A stretch of DNA of 64,000 nt, taken from assembly GCF_030814215.1 (NCBI RefSeq), contig NZ_JAUSUT010000001.1, positions 4,960,001-5,024,000 of the forward strand. Reading direction: 5' to 3'. A program made the position numbers and the translations under genes. Position 1 is the stretch's first letter. The number at the start of each line of letters is the position of its first letter. The notes under the pieces are model-generated. The model was not told the DNA's origin, did not search any database, and worked only from the letters and a program-made list of their open reading frames with translations. This stretch comes from Amycolatopsis thermophila (GTDB taxonomy: Bacteria; Actinomycetota; Actinomycetes; Mycobacteriales; Pseudonocardiaceae). Positions 43,428 to 52,008 of the stretch are shown piece after piece.

Positions 43428-44954
43428 TCAGCGTGGCACCCGCAGTTCCCCGTTCACGCGGCGGGGGAGCGGGCACACCGGCTCGTCGCTCAGCTCGTCC
43501 GGCAGCAGGTGCACCGGAGCGTTCTGCCACGCCAGCGGCCGCAGGAAACGGCGGATCGCGGTGGCACCCACGGAGGTGTGCAGGCTGTTGGTCGACGGCC
43601 AGGGACCGCCGTGGTGCTGCGCCCAGCCCACCGACACCCCGGTCGGATAGCCGTTGAACACCAGCCGGCCCGCGCGCCGGCCCAGCGCCGCCACCAGCTC
43701 GTCCGCCTTCTCGTCCGCGCCCAGGTGCACCGTGGCGGTGAGCGACGCGGGCAACCGGTCCACCACCGCCCGCAGCTCGGCCTGCGTCGAGTACCGGGCG
43801 ACGACCGCCGCGGGGCCGAAGTACTCGGCGAACGCCTCGTCCGGCATGTCCGCGGCGTCCACCGAGGCCAGCCACGGCGCCACCCAGAACCCGCCGCCGG
43901 CCGAGGGCACGCCCCGGGCGACCGTCGACACACCCGGCACACCGGTCAGACGGGCGGTGCCGTCCAGATAGGACTGGTGGATCCGCTGGTTGAGCAGCGG
44001 GATCACCGGCGCGTCCCCGAGCGCCGACCTGGCCGCCTCCACCACCGCGTCGCCGTCCGCCCCGGCGGGAACGAGGACGAGCCCCGGCTTGGTGCACAGC
44101 TGGCCGGAGGAAGCGGTGACCGACCCGATGAGGCCGGTCCCGATCTCGCCCGGCCGTTCCCGCGCCGCCGCCGCCGTGACGACCAGGGCGTTGAGGCTCG
44201 ACAGCTCACCGTAGAACGGGATCGGCTCCGGCCGGGTGCCGATGATGTCCAGCAACGCCCGCCCCCCGGACAGCGACCCGGTGAACCCGACCGCCTTGAT
44301 CGCCGGGTGGGCGACGAGCCGTTCCCCGGCCGTGCGCCCGAACACCAGACCGAGGGTCCCGGCCGGGAGCCCGGCCGCGGTCAAGGCCTTCTGCAGGAGC
44401 TCGTGCACGAGCCGGGACGTCCCCGGATGGGAACCGTGCGCCTTGACCACGACGGGGTTGCCCGCCGCCAGCGCGGACGCCGTGTCGCCACCCGGGACCG
44501 AGAACGCCAGCGGGAAGTTGCTCGCGCCGAACACCGCCACGGGCCCGATCGGGACGAGCATCCGGCGCAGGTCCGGCCGCGGCCCCATCGGCGTCTCCCC
44601 GGCGAGGTCGATGGTCGCCTCGACGTAACCGCCGTCGTCGAGGACCCCGGCGAAGAACTCCAGCTGGTAGACCGTCCGCGTGAGTTCGCCGCCGAGCCGG
44701 GCCGGGCCGAGCGCGGTCTCCGCGTCCGCGGCCGCGACGATCTCCTCGCGCGCTCGGTCCAGGGCGCGGGCCAGGGCACGCAGGAGGCGGGCGCGGCCGG
44801 CGCGCCCCAGCGCCTCGAGCGCCGGTGCGGCGTCCGCGGCGGCCGCCACGATCTCGTCGAGGCCGTCGGGGGTGGTCTCCACCGCGCCGGGCGCGAGCGG
44901 GGAGCCGGTGCGGGGATCGGTCCCGGCGACGGGGCGGCTTTCCCGGGTGGTCAC
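43428..44954 (-). CDS. aldehyde dehydrogenase (NADP+), 2-oxoglutarate-semialdehyde dehydrogenase type
   Basis: A 508-residue ALDH of the group that includes alpha-ketoglutaric semialdehyde dehydrogenase: VFGASNFPLAFSVPGGDTASALAAG, FTGSLSGGRALLD, catalytic Glu in ELSSLNALV, catalytic Cys in SSGQLCTKPG, C-terminal HTSVGATAIRRFLRP. It oxidises semialdehydes to acids with NADP+. GTG at 44954 is chosen since GGAGGAG precedes it (ATG 44972 lacks one). Last gene of an operon with LigB, reductase and ferredoxin genes; it may process a cleavage product. A fossil of a close homologue lies at 60.9 kb. Confidence 0.84.
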   Translation of the reverse strand: MTTRESRPVAGTDPRTGSPLAPGAVETTPDGLDEIVAAAADAAPALEALGRAGRARLLRALARALDRAREEIVAAADAETALGPARLGGELTRTVYQLEFFAGVLDDGGYVEATIDLAGETPMGPRPDLRRMLVPIGPVAVFGASNFPLAFSVPGGDTASALAAGNPVVVKAHGSHPGTSRLVHELLQKALTAAGLPAGTLGLVFGRTAGERLVAHPAIKAVGFTGSLSGGRALLDIIGTRPEPIPFYGELSSLNALVVTAAAARERPGEIGTGLIGSVTASSGQLCTKPGLVLVPAGADGDAVVEAARSALGDAPVIPLLNQRIHQSYLDGTARLTGVPGVSTVARGVPSAGGGFWVAPWLASVDAADMPDEAFAEYFGPAAVVARYSTQAELRAVVDRLPASLTATVHLGADEKADELVAALGRRAGRLVFNGYPTGVSVGWAQHHGGPWPSTNSLHTSVGATAIRRFLRPLAWQNAPVHLLPDELSDEPVCPLPRRVNGELRVPR

Positions 44955-44968
44955 GAAACTCCTCCGTG

Positions 44969-45310
44969 TCATCGGCGGGGCAGGGCGGCGACGGTCTCGG
45001 TGTCGACACCGAGGGGACCCAGGTGCGAGGCGCCACCGGGGGTCCCGAGTGGAGCGTCGCGGCCGGGCAGGGGTTCGCTGAAGAACGCGGCGTTGTCGGC
45101 GACGGCCCACGCGCCGTCGGTGCCCGCGAGCGTCCGGTCCGACACGGCCGCGGACATCGGGCAGGCCTGTTCGCAGGCGCCGCAGTCGATGCACTCGACG
45201 GGGTTGATGTACATCTTGCGGTCGCCCTCGTAGATGCAGTCGACCGGGCACTCCTCGGTGCACGACCGGTCGAGGACGTCCAGGCAGGCGTCCGTGATGA
45301 CGTAGGGCAT
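44969..45310 (-). CDS. 7Fe ferredoxin
   Basis: A 113-residue ferredoxin with the [3Fe-4S][4Fe-4S] pattern: Cys9-x7-Cys17-x3-Cys21-Pro, and Cys40-x2-Cys43-x2-Cys46-x3-Cys50-Pro, plus a further Cys25. This matches FdxA-type ferredoxins with a longer C-terminal tail (about residues 60-113) of low complexity. It sits 15 bp behind the ferredoxin reductase gene and probably passes electrons from it to the Rieske dioxygenase. Some actinobacterial ring-hydroxylating oxygenases are known to use such ferredoxins instead of Rieske-type ones. Confidence 0.86.
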   Translation of the reverse strand: MPYVITDACLDVLDRSCTEECPVDCIYEGDRKMYINPVECIDCGACEQACPMSAAVSDRTLAGTDGAWAVADNAAFFSEPLPGRDAPLGTPGGASHLGPLGVDTETVAALPRR

Positions 45311-45325
45311 GGTCTCCCTTTCGAA

Positions 45326-46330
45326 TCAGGCCGGGACCCGGACCGGCCCGGCGCCGAGCGCCGGACCGTCCGTCGAGTGTCCCGGGAAGGTGGACGCGGC
45401 CGGGTCCAGCCAGACCGCCGCGTGGTTCACCGCCGTGGCGGCCTCGCCGAACCCGACGGCGATGAGCGGCACCCGGCCGTCGTAGGTGCAGATGTCGCCC
45501 GCCGCGAACACGCCCGGGCGGGAGGTCCGCATCGCCGGGTCGACCACGATCTTGCGGTCGCGCACGGCGAGGTCCCACTGGAGCAACGGGCCCGGGTTGG
45601 CGACGAACCCGAGTGCCGCCACGACGTGGTCGCACTCCACCTCGGCGGTCTCGCCGTTCGCGACGTTGCGGAGCACGGCGCCGGTCACCCGGGTGTCGCC
45701 GTGCAGCCGTTCGACGACCGTGTTGGTGTGCACCTTCGCGGGGCCGGTGAGCACCTGGTCGACGGTGTGCCGGTGGGCCCGGAACACGTCGCGGCGGTGC
45801 ACGAGCGTGACGTCCGCGATGTGCTGCATCGTCTCGGCCCAGTCCAGCGCCGAGTCGCCACCACCGACGACGAGGACCCGGCTGCCGGACAGTTCCGCGG
45901 GGTCGTGGACGAAGTACCGGAGCCCCCGGCCGAGGAACTCCTCACCGCACGGCAGCTTGCGCGGGGTGAAGGTGCCGATCCCGCCGGTGATCACCACGGC
46001 GCCGGCGTCGAGCGCGGACCCGTCGGCGAACCCGATCCGGAACCGCCGGCCGGGCGCCTCGTGCAGTTCGGTGGCGCGGTGGTCCAGCAGCATCTCGGGC
46101 GAGAACGGCCGGATCTGGTCCACCAGCGCCTGCACCAGCTCACGGCCCTTGATCGCGGGGAACCCCGCGACATCGCGGATGAGCTTTTCCGGGTACAGGG
46201 CGCTCATCTGCCCGCCGGGCTCCGGGAGGGCGTCGACCAGGCCGACCGACAGCCCGCGCATCCCGGCGTAGAACGCGGCGAACAGTCCCGCCGGGCCGGC
46301 GCCGACGACCGCGATGTCGCAGCGCGTCAC
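45326..46330 (-). CDS. ferredoxin-NADP+ reductase, thioredoxin-reductase-like
   Basis: A 334-residue FAD/NADPH oxidoreductase of the thioredoxin-reductase-like FNR class. The FAD motif is VVGAGPAGLFAAFYAG, NADPH motif VVGGGDSALDWAETM, and FAAGDICTYDGRVPLIAVGFGEAA ends the second FAD contact. No CxxC redox pair is present, so it is not a thioredoxin reductase; it reduces ferredoxin, presumably the 7Fe protein encoded next. GTG at 46330 overlaps the LigB stop by four bases (translational coupling). Confidence 0.87.
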   Translation of the reverse strand: MTRCDIAVVGAGPAGLFAAFYAGMRGLSVGLVDALPEPGGQMSALYPEKLIRDVAGFPAIKGRELVQALVDQIRPFSPEMLLDHRATELHEAPGRRFRIGFADGSALDAGAVVITGGIGTFTPRKLPCGEEFLGRGLRYFVHDPAELSGSRVLVVGGGDSALDWAETMQHIADVTLVHRRDVFRAHRHTVDQVLTGPAKVHTNTVVERLHGDTRVTGAVLRNVANGETAEVECDHVVAALGFVANPGPLLQWDLAVRDRKIVVDPAMRTSRPGVFAAGDICTYDGRVPLIAVGFGEAATAVNHAAVWLDPAASTFPGHSTDGPALGAGPVRVPA

Positions 46331-47400
46331 CGCTTCGCCCCGTCGTAGATGGCGAACACCTTGTTGGAGACGAAGATGTTCGAGGCCGCGAAGCTGGTCC
46401 AGGCCGGTTTCATGTCCAGCTCACGCATCGCGCCGAGCAGCGCCCACCAGTTCAGCAGCTCCTGCTGGCCGGCCTTCTCCGCGTCCTCCAGGGTGGTGTT
46501 CTCCCACACCCGGTAGTCGCAGTCGACGAGCGCGGCGTACATGCGCTCGTCGGCGGCGGAGTCGGGGAACAGGCGGAAGGTGGAGTCCACCAGGAAGCTG
46601 TGCGACCAGCTGGAACTGGCGACCAGCGCGACCCGGTACGGGCTCTCCGCGCAGATGCGGGCGACGGCCGCGCCGACCTCCATGATCCGCGACGGCGACG
46701 GCGACGGCGGGTCGAGCTCACGCTCCACACCCAGCGGGCTGATGTTGCCCTGGAAGCTGATCACCCGGCGGCCGTAGCAGTTCAGCGGGAACGCCACGAT
46801 CGGGTAGTCGAAGCCCTCGCGGTCGTAGTCCAGGTAGAGGATGGTGTTGAGGAAGGCGTGCGCGAACCCGGGGTGGTGCAGCGACTCGTAGGCGTAGGGC
46901 ACGTCGATCCCGCGGTTCATCAGGTTCTCGATCAGGTGCCGCGCGAACGGCCGGTGGCCGCGGATCAGCAGCGAGGTGTTCTCGTCCTCGCCCCACACGT
47001 TGGGCTTGCCCTTCATGTTCGACGACTCTTCGGCGTGCTTCCACGGGTGCACGACCTTGTCCTCGTAGGCCAGGACGGCGTACGGCGGGACGATGTCCTC
47101 GCGGAAGTTCTCGTACTGGTCGTCACCCCAGATCAGCACGACGTCGGGCTGGAACGCGTCGAGAGCGGCCCGGGTCCGCCGGAACCCCTCGCGCAGCTTG
47201 GCGCGGTGGGCCTTGCCCGCGGCGACACCCTCGTCGTCGGACCATTCCTGCCGGGCCCGCTCCGGCCAGTTCGCGGGGTCCCGCAGTTCGGCGGGCAGTT
47301 TCGGGTCGGCCAGCGCGCCGCGGAAGACGCGCGTCAGGTTGTCGTCGGTCCCGCTCAGCGGAGGGTAGTGCGTGACCCCGAGACCCAGTACCTCGGCCAT
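46327..47400 (-). CDS. LigB-type extradiol ring-cleavage dioxygenase
   Basis: A 357-residue type II (LigB family) extradiol dioxygenase. Ligand-type residues are GVTHYPPLSG at the start, ESLHHPGFAHAF in the middle and SSSWSHSF later. Fe(II)-dependent O2 cleavage of a catechol or aminophenol ring next to the diol (meta cleavage) is expected. Substrate is open; family members act on protocatechuate, gallate, aminophenol or hydroxylated aromatic acids. ATG 47400 follows GAGGAGGAA. It is the first gene of a minus-strand operon and divergent from a hydratase gene; a 17-bp box at 47471 lies in between. Confidence 0.86.
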   Translation of the reverse strand: MAEVLGLGVTHYPPLSGTDDNLTRVFRGALADPKLPAELRDPANWPERARQEWSDDEGVAAGKAHRAKLREGFRRTRAALDAFQPDVVLIWGDDQYENFREDIVPPYAVLAYEDKVVHPWKHAEESSNMKGKPNVWGEDENTSLLIRGHRPFARHLIENLMNRGIDVPYAYESLHHPGFAHAFLNTILYLDYDREGFDYPIVAFPLNCYGRRVISFQGNISPLGVERELDPPSPSPSRIMEVGAAVARICAESPYRVALVASSSWSHSFLVDSTFRLFPDSAADERMYAALVDCDYRVWENTTLEDAEKAGQQELLNWWALLGAMRELDMKPAWTSFAASNIFVSNKVFAIYDGAKR

Positions 47401-47432
47401 GTGTTCCTCCTCGACATCGAGTGGTGGTGGTC

Positions 47433-47487
47433 CCGAGTCTCGGAACCGCCACGCCCCGCGGCCATGCGTTGGACCGGCGAGTGGACC
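47433..47487. promoter_or_regulatory. divergent promoter region with IclR-like box
   Basis: GGACCGGCGAGTGGACC (47471-47487) matches the two boxes at 54.5-54.6 kb at 13-14 of 17 positions. CCGAGTCTCGG (47433-47443) is an 11-bp palindrome, and TGGTGGTCC/GGACCACCA (47425-47433 and 47483-47491) form an inverted pair. It lies between the LigB operon and the hydratase gene. Confidence 0.55.
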
Positions 47488-47520
47488 ACCAGCGGACGTC
47501 GGGAGCTCCCGCGGACGACC

Positions 47521-48372
47521 ATGGCCGGTGTGACCGACATGATCGAAGCTCCGCGAGCGGAGCGAGCGGACCTGCTGGCAGAACGACTGCACCGCGCCCG
47601 CCGTGACCGCAGGTTGCTGGACGCGCGCCGGGACGCGACGGCGCTGTCACCGGAGGGCGCCTACGCCGTCCAGGACCACCTCACCCGGCTGCGGCTGGCG
47701 GAGGGACGGTGTCACGCGGGCTACAAGCTCGGCTACACCTCCGCGGTGATGCGCCGCCAGATGGGGGTGCCGGCCCCGAACTACGGCCCGCTGCTGGACG
47801 ACATGGTGCTGCACGACCCGGCCACGGCGGCCGGCTTCCTGCACCCCCGGGTCGAACCGGAGATCGGGATCGTCCTCGCGCGCGACCTGGCCGGCGCCGG
47901 CCTCATGCTGCACGAGGTCGCCGACGCCGTCGGGGAGGTGCGCGCCTGCCTGGAGATCGTCGACTCGATCTGGGACGGGTACCGCTTCACCGCCGAGCAG
48001 AACACGGCCGACGGCTCGTCCGCGGCGGGCGTCGTCGTGGGCGGTGTCCTCGATGTCGACCCGCTGCGCTGCCACCGGGTGAGCGTCGAGCTGGCCGTGG
48101 ACGGCGTGGCGCTGGCGAGCGCGACGTCGGCCGCGGCGGCCGGACACCCGCTGCACGGCGTCGCCTGGCTCGCGGCCGAGCTCGCCGCGCGCGGGCGGGG
48201 CCTGGAAAAGGGTGAGCTCGTCATCACCGGCGGCCTGACGGCCGCGGTCGCGCTGCGCCCCGGCGGGACGATCTCGGCGCGGTTCGGCGGGACGACGACG
48301 GTCAGCGTGCAGCGCCCGGCGGGGGAGACCGACGCGGACACCGGGGACGCGGGTCAGCGCGACAGCGGGTAG
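47521..48372 (+). CDS. 2-keto-4-pentenoate hydratase family protein
   Basis: A 283-residue member of the FAH-like hydratase/decarboxylase superfamily, which hydrates 2-hydroxypenta-2,4-dienoates. It shows CHAGYKLGYTSAVMRRQMGV, PRVEPEIGIVLARDL (metal-binding glutamates), ACLEIVDSIWDGYRFTAEQN and LITGG-like ELVITGGLTAAV. Its N-terminus differs from the copies at 53.0 and 53.7 kb, so it may use another substrate, e.g. a longer side chain. Start is uncertain: ATG 47521, GTG 47530 and ATG 47539 are all in frame. Its 3' end overlaps the convergent IclR gene by 19 bp. Confidence 0.8.
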   Translation: MAGVTDMIEAPRAERADLLAERLHRARRDRRLLDARRDATALSPEGAYAVQDHLTRLRLAEGRCHAGYKLGYTSAVMRRQMGVPAPNYGPLLDDMVLHDPATAAGFLHPRVEPEIGIVLARDLAGAGLMLHEVADAVGEVRACLEIVDSIWDGYRFTAEQNTADGSSAAGVVVGGVLDVDPLRCHRVSVELAVDGVALASATSAAAAGHPLHGVAWLAAELAARGRGLEKGELVITGGLTAAVALRPGGTISARFGGTTTVSVQRPAGETDADTGDAGQRDSG

Positions 48373-49142
48373 CCCAGCAGACGGCTGATGCTGAGGGCGG
48401 CGGTGCGCACCGCCGCCCCCAGCCTGGCCGGCTGCATCCGCCGGGCGGGCCCGGTGATGGAAAGACCGGCGACCGCGCGGTTGCCGTCCCGGCCCACGTA
48501 GCTCTCCACCACGATGGGCGCGGCCACGCAGACGATGCCGTGCGTGCCTTCCTCGCGGTCGTAGGCGATGCCGGTGTCCCTGATCTTGGCCAGCTCGCGG
48601 TGGAAGCGCCGGGGATCGGTGATCGTGGTCCCGGTGCGGGACGGCATCCCCGCCGACGTCACCCGTTCGACGGCGGTGTCGTCGCTGAACGCGAGGATCG
48701 CCTTGCCCAGGCCGGTGCAGTAGGCGGGCAGCCGGGAGCCCACCGACGACGGCACGGTGACGCTGTTGCGTCCGGTGAGCTTCTCGATGTAGACGATGTC
48801 GGTGTCGTCGAGGACACCGAGCTGGACGATCTCGCCCGTGGCGGTGAGCAGGTCCGACATGAACGGCAGGGCGGTGGCCCGCAGCCGGCGTGAGGCGGGC
48901 ACGTGCTGACCGAGCTCGAACAGGTGCAGCCCGAGCCGGTAGCCGTACCCGCCGCGCTCCAGCATGCGGTGGGCCACCAGGTCCGTGGCGAGCCGGTGGA
49001 CCGTGGCCTTCTTCAGCCCGGTCCGCCGGGCCAGTTCGCTCAGACCCACCTCGCCGGGCGAGGTGGCGACCGTGTCGAGGATGAGGAGCATGCGGTCCCC
49101 GACGGACCGCTGCTCCCCGGCCTCCTCCGCGCTGATGCGCAT
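48354..49142 (-). CDS. IclR family transcriptional regulator
   Basis: A 262-residue IclR protein: N-terminal winged HTH (about 15-75, SVGDRMLLILDTV and VGLSELARRTGLKKATVHRLATDL) and a C-terminal effector-binding domain (VQLGVLDDTDIVYIEKLTG, GSRLPAYCTGLGKAILA, GIAYDREEGTHGIVCVAAPI). IclR regulators typically govern aromatic catabolism operons in response to the substrate. It is flanked by such operons, and three related 17-bp sites lie in the promoter regions at 47.5 and 54.6 kb. A TACCCT -10 precedes the ATG by 6 nt. Confidence 0.87.
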   Translation of the reverse strand: MRISAEEAGEQRSVGDRMLLILDTVATSPGEVGLSELARRTGLKKATVHRLATDLVAHRMLERGGYGYRLGLHLFELGQHVPASRRLRATALPFMSDLLTATGEIVQLGVLDDTDIVYIEKLTGRNSVTVPSSVGSRLPAYCTGLGKAILAFSDDTAVERVTSAGMPSRTGTTITDPRRFHRELAKIRDTGIAYDREEGTHGIVCVAAPIVVESYVGRDGNRAVAGLSITGPARRMQPARLGAAVRTAALSISRLLGYPLSR

Positions 49143-49148
49143 CTGCGC

Positions 49149-49154
49149 AGGGTA
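49149..49154 (-). promoter_or_regulatory. -10 box of the iclR gene (leaderless)
   Basis: TACCCT on the minus strand lies 6 nt before the ATG at 49142, in the 35-bp gap behind the Rieske dioxygenase stop. Confidence 0.45.
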
Positions 49155-49177
49155 TCCCTTCCTCGCCGGCGATCGGC

Positions 49178-50488
49178 TCAGCCGTGTTCCGGGCCTCGCG
49201 CGGCGAGCAGGTCGCGCCAGTGGCGCCAGAACGCGCGCTGCTGGATCTCGTCGGCGGCGGTGAAGGGACCACCGCCGGCTTCCTTGTGGATGCCGCGCGA
49301 GATGTCCGACCACGGGGACTCGGCCGCGGTGGCGAAGCCCTCCTGGCAGGACTCGCAGGCCTCCATGTCGTCCGGGGTCGCCAGACCGCCGGGCCCCTGG
49401 AAGGTCACGTACGAGTCGAGCCTGCGGGCCCGCACCGACTCGGGTTCGCCCTTGGTGGCCAAGGTCCACTGGGACACAACGGTCCGCCCGGCCGAGACCG
49501 GGGTGATCGTGCGGACCGCGATGCCCATGATGTCGTTGATGATCAGGTTCGGGAAGATGAGCAGGTTGCGGTCGGTCATCGAGATGCGCCGCGCCCGCTC
49601 GGCGCCGTAGCGCCGCTCCAGCTCGGCCCGCCGCCCCTCGATGTACTCCCGGTTCTCCTCACCCATCGACGGCGTCCAGCGGGCCACCGGACGGGCCCAG
49701 GGGCCCTCGACGGTGATGACCGCGTGCCCGTTGCCCAGATCCCGCGCGTCGGTGGGTTTGCGCGGATCGAGGTAGGAGTCCTCAGTGGACTTGAGGTAGT
49801 CGAAATAGGTCCGGTGCAGGGGGATCAGGTGGTAGCCGTCGAGGCTGTTCTCCACGAACAGCTTCCAGTTCGCCTCCATCGAGTACTCGTGCAGGCCCTC
49901 GACCACCTCCATCTCGTCGGACTGGTCGGCGACCAGGTCCAGGTACTCCCGGGCGCCGCCAAGGTACTCGGGCAGCCCGGTCGCCTCGGGGTCGAAGCAG
50001 CAGAAGACGAAGCCGCGGTACTCGTCGACCAGGGGCGGGCGGTTCAGGCTGAACCGGTCGCGGTCGAAGCCGGGCCCGTACCCGTCGGCGTCGGGCAGCG
50101 CGGTCAGGCGCCCGTCGTTGGAGTAGGTCCACGCGTGGTAGAAGCACGACATCCCACGCGCGGTGCCTTCGGGGACGCGGCACAGTTGTGCCCCGCGGTG
50201 ACGGCAGGCGTTGAGGAACACGCGAACCCGGCCGTCGCTGCCGCGCCAGAGGACCACGGGGCGTCCGGCCACCGTCCGGGCACGGAAGTCGCCGGGGCCG
50301 GGCACCTCCGAGGTGTGCCCGACGTAGAGCCAGCACTTGTCGAAGATCGCCTTCCGTTCCTCGGCGAACACCTCCTCGTCGACCAGGGCGGTGCGGTTGA
50401 CGCGGAAGAATCCCTCGCCGGGGCGGTCGTCGACCATCGCGGCCGGGCCGGTGCGCGCCGTGGTGGGGGTGAGCAGTTCGGAGGTCAT
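49178..50488 (-). CDS. Rieske aromatic-ring-hydroxylating dioxygenase alpha subunit
   Basis: A 436-residue catalytic subunit that adds O2 to an aromatic ring. The Rieske [2Fe-2S] ligands are Cys95-x-His97 and Cys115-x2-His118 with the standard 17-residue spacing. The mononuclear iron is held by His220 and His225 in ENSLDGYHLIPLH, with the bridging Asp217 before it. Substrate specificity resembles benzoate/anthranilate or phthalate-type oxygenases but cannot be fixed. ATG 50488 overlaps the upstream amidohydrolase stop. Its beta subunit is separated by that amidohydrolase gene, an unusual order. Last gene of the operon from 54510. Confidence 0.87.
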   Translation of the reverse strand: MTSELLTPTTARTGPAAMVDDRPGEGFFRVNRTALVDEEVFAEERKAIFDKCWLYVGHTSEVPGPGDFRARTVAGRPVVLWRGSDGRVRVFLNACRHRGAQLCRVPEGTARGMSCFYHAWTYSNDGRLTALPDADGYGPGFDRDRFSLNRPPLVDEYRGFVFCCFDPEATGLPEYLGGAREYLDLVADQSDEMEVVEGLHEYSMEANWKLFVENSLDGYHLIPLHRTYFDYLKSTEDSYLDPRKPTDARDLGNGHAVITVEGPWARPVARWTPSMGEENREYIEGRRAELERRYGAERARRISMTDRNLLIFPNLIINDIMGIAVRTITPVSAGRTVVSQWTLATKGEPESVRARRLDSYVTFQGPGGLATPDDMEACESCQEGFATAAESPWSDISRGIHKEAGGGPFTAADEIQQRAFWRHWRDLLAARGPEHG

Positions 50489-51495
50489 CGTGGTCCAGCT
50501 CCCTTGCCAGAAGAACGGGTGAGCAGGTCGAGCAGCGCCGCGGGGTTGGTCGTCCGGACCGCGGTCGCGAACCCGGCGGGCAGGATCTCCTCGTCGAGGA
50601 ACCCGAGGCGGTCTACGGGCATGAACGGGTGGTCGGTGCCGAGGACGATCCGGTCGGCCCCGACCACGTCCACGAGGTGGCGGAGCAGGCCGGCGTCGAA
50701 CAGCAGGGGGTCGTACCAGAGCCGGCGCGCCGACTCCACCGCGCTCTCCGGCATCAGCTCGGCCACGGCCGGGGTGATGCTCCGCAGGAAGTCGATCCGG
50801 GGCAGCTCCGTCATCAGCGCCCCGCCGCCGTGGCTGGCCAGGACACGCAGGCCGGGCCGCACCGCCAGCGCACCGGTGGCGATGAGACCGCCGATCGCCA
50901 TGCCGATGGTCGCCGGGAACACCACACCGTTGGCGGCCATCGGGTGCGGGTAGCTCTCGACCGCCGGGCCACCGGTGGCGTGGACGAACACGAGCAGACC
51001 CAGCCGCTGCGCCTCGTCCAGGAACCCGGCCCAGTCCGGCGCGTGCAGCGGTGCCGTGGGCGGGCTGGCCGGCACCTCCACGCCGATCAGGCCGGCGTCG
51101 GCGATCTCGGTCAGCAGGCCCGCGGCCCCGTCCGGGTCCCGCAGCGGCACGACTCCGAGACCGCGGTAGAAGTCCCGGCGGCCCCGGATCTCGCCGGCGA
51201 GCCAGTCGTTGAACGCCCGCGCGTAGGCCAGGCCCTGGTCCGGCGGTGCCCACGGGGCGAGCAGTTCCGGCATGGCCGACAGGAGCTGGCCGGTGCCGCC
51301 CGCCGACTCGGCGGCCGCGCGCCGGGCGTCGAGGTCCCAGGCCACGCGCGCGACGGTCCGGAACACCTCGCCGGCGACCAGCACGTCGCCGGTCGCACCC
51401 TCCTGCCGGAGCCGGGCCCACCTGGCGTCGGCCTCGGTCAGCCGGTCCAGGAACGGTGTGCGGGCGGGCACCACGTGGGTGTGCAGGTCGAGCAC
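50485..51495 (-). CDS. ACMSD-like amidohydrolase/decarboxylase
   Basis: A 336-residue metal-dependent amidohydrolase of the ACMSD/hydroxybenzoate decarboxylase type. Metal ligands are HTH (residues about 5-7, LDLHTHVVP), HATGG, ASHGGG and GTDHPFM. This family removes CO2 from aromatic or muconate semialdehyde acids. Placed between the two dioxygenase subunit genes and with overlap on the alpha-subunit gene, it probably decarboxylates the dioxygenase product or a ring-cleavage product. GTG at 51495 follows GGAGGTG. Unlike the family member at 36785, the HxH motif is complete. Confidence 0.84.
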   Translation of the reverse strand: MLDLHTHVVPARTPFLDRLTEADARWARLRQEGATGDVLVAGEVFRTVARVAWDLDARRAAAESAGGTGQLLSAMPELLAPWAPPDQGLAYARAFNDWLAGEIRGRRDFYRGLGVVPLRDPDGAAGLLTEIADAGLIGVEVPASPPTAPLHAPDWAGFLDEAQRLGLLVFVHATGGPAVESYPHPMAANGVVFPATIGMAIGGLIATGALAVRPGLRVLASHGGGALMTELPRIDFLRSITPAVAELMPESAVESARRLWYDPLLFDAGLLRHLVDVVGADRIVLGTDHPFMPVDRLGFLDEEILPAGFATAVRTTNPAALLDLLTRSSGKGAGPR

Positions 51496-51507
51496 GGCGC
51501 ACCTCCG

Positions 51508-52008
51508 TCACAGGATGATCGACACGGTGCCGCCGGCTTCGACGATCCCGTGGTCGAGGGTCGCGACCCGCTCCCGGACGAGGAAACCCTCGGCGCCCGG
51601 CACCAGGACGTAGCGGTAGGCGCCGAGGAAGTGGTCGAGCTGGCCCAGCCGCGTGCGCATGACGTGGAAGTTGGCGTGCGCGACGACCGCACCGCCCTCC
51701 TGCGCCTCGGCGCGGACGTTGGTGACGAACCGCCGGGTCCGCGAGTGCGGGCTCTCGGCGTGGGCGTGTTTGCTCTTCAGCCGGGTCACCCGCCCGCTCA
51801 GCCGCGTGTGGTTGTCGTGGATCACCTGCAGGGTGTGCCGCGGGTCGAGGTGGTCGGAGCCCGGTGCGGGCACGCGGTACTCCACCTCCGGGTGCATCAG
51901 CGCGAACCACTCGTCCAGCCGCCACTCGTCGAGCAACGAGGCTTCCCGGTACAGGAACTGCTCCACGTCGTGCTGCAGCGTGGCGGGTGCGGCGGCGATG
52001 CCGGTCAT
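51508..52008 (-). CDS. aromatic-ring-hydroxylating dioxygenase beta subunit
   Basis: A 166-residue small subunit of the Rieske dioxygenase, of the NTF2-like fold: EQFLYREASLLDEWRLDEWFALM, HTRLSGRVTRLKSKHAHAESPHSRTRRFVTNV (landmarks LSGRVTRL and SRTRRFVTNV) and FLGAYRYVLVPGAEGFLVRERVATLD. It supports the alpha3beta3 hexamer and has no catalytic metal. ATG 52008 overlaps the preceding esterase stop by four bases. Confidence 0.88.
   Translation of the reverse strand: MTGIAAAPATLQHDVEQFLYREASLLDEWRLDEWFALMHPEVEYRVPAPGSDHLDPRHTLQVIHDNHTRLSGRVTRLKSKHAHAESPHSRTRRFVTNVRAEAQEGGAVVAHANFHVMRTRLGQLDHFLGAYRYVLVPGAEGFLVRERVATLDHGIVEAGGTVSIIL

Noticed and set aside
45326-46330. Thioredoxin reductase
   Set aside because: The CxxC redox motif is missing and a ferredoxin gene follows.
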